Of a stretch of DNA of 15,273 nucleotides, positions 15,233 through 15,273 are shown piece after piece. A model generated the notes under the pieces. It saw only the letters and a program-made list of their open reading frames with translations. It had not been told where the DNA came from and did no database searches. The DNA comes from CAYONP01 sp964405335. Its GTDB lineage: Bacteria; Armatimonadota; UBA10988. The DNA lies in contig CAYONP010000121.1 of NCBI GenBank assembly GCA_964405335.1, positions 1 to 15,273 on the forward strand, given 5' to 3'. The translations under genes and the position numbers were made by a program. Each line of letters opens with the position of its first letter. Positions within the stretch are counted from its first letter, which is position 1.

Positions 15233-15261
15233 CCCCTCCCCCGCGCGGCGCGGGAGAGGGG
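15233..15261. repeat. GC-rich inverted repeat at the window edge
   Basis: The 29 bases fold into a 14-bp stem with one mismatch around a single central base: CCCCTCCCCCGCGC pairs with GCGCGGGAGAGGGG. A run of CCCCCACCCCCAACCCC precedes it. No T-run follows on either strand, so it is not a standard terminator. It looks like the end of a dispersed intergenic repeat cut by the window edge. The remaining bases from 15087 to 15232 show no gene; they are the leader region of the enolase-type gene. Confidence 0.6.
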
Positions 15262-15273
15262 AGTGTTGTCGTA

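Overview
The window is GC-rich DNA (roughly 70 percent by eye) from a Gram-negative-type bacterium. Evidence for an outer membrane is a prolipoprotein diacylglyceryl transferase (Lgt) and a predicted lipoprotein with LptC/OstA-like character. The mix of a PIG-L deacetylase, a phytanoyl-CoA dioxygenase, an enolase-superfamily enzyme, unusual glycosidases and two EutN/CcmL microcompartment vertex proteins suggests a Planctomycetota, Latescibacterota or Poribacteria-like lineage. That placement is inference; no phylogenetic marker is present. Eleven coding sequences are supported. Only a 33-codon gene tail at the left edge is on the plus strand; all others are on the minus strand.

Left part (1-4892). 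A cupin-type gene end (1-99, +) converges on a minus-strand cluster. In transcription order the cluster is a secreted 853-residue PIG-L/LmbE-type protein (4892-2331), a phytanoyl-CoA dioxygenase-like enzyme (2250-1363) and an NAD-dependent epimerase (1294-284). The gaps between them are 80 and 68 bases. A three-hairpin repeat element (158-250) lies between the convergent gene ends.

Middle gap (4893-5271). There is no gene here. It holds a second three-hairpin element (5043-5119) built like the one at 158-250, a pair of 43-base direct repeats, and a plausible promoter for the PIG-L gene.

Right part (5272-15086). Eight minus-strand genes look like one operon. In order they are an enolase-superfamily enzyme, an LptC/OstA-like lipoprotein, two EutN/CcmL vertex proteins, a GH63/trehalase-like glycosidase, a secreted glycosidase-like protein, an RbsC-type sugar permease and lgt. 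Seven of these overlap their neighbour: three junctions are 4-base GTGA overlaps, the others are 14, 19 and 95 bases. Only lgt is separated, by 58 bases from its ATG. A joint role in taking up and breaking down a carbohydrate or sugar acid is plausible: glycosidases to release it, the permease to import it, and the enolase-fold enzyme to dehydrate or epimerise it. The vertex proteins hint at a microcompartment, but no hexameric shell (BMC-H) gene, aldehyde dehydrogenase or aldolase is in the window. This association is the most interesting feature here.

The right edge (15087-15273) has no recognisable gene and carries a strong GC-rich inverted repeat.
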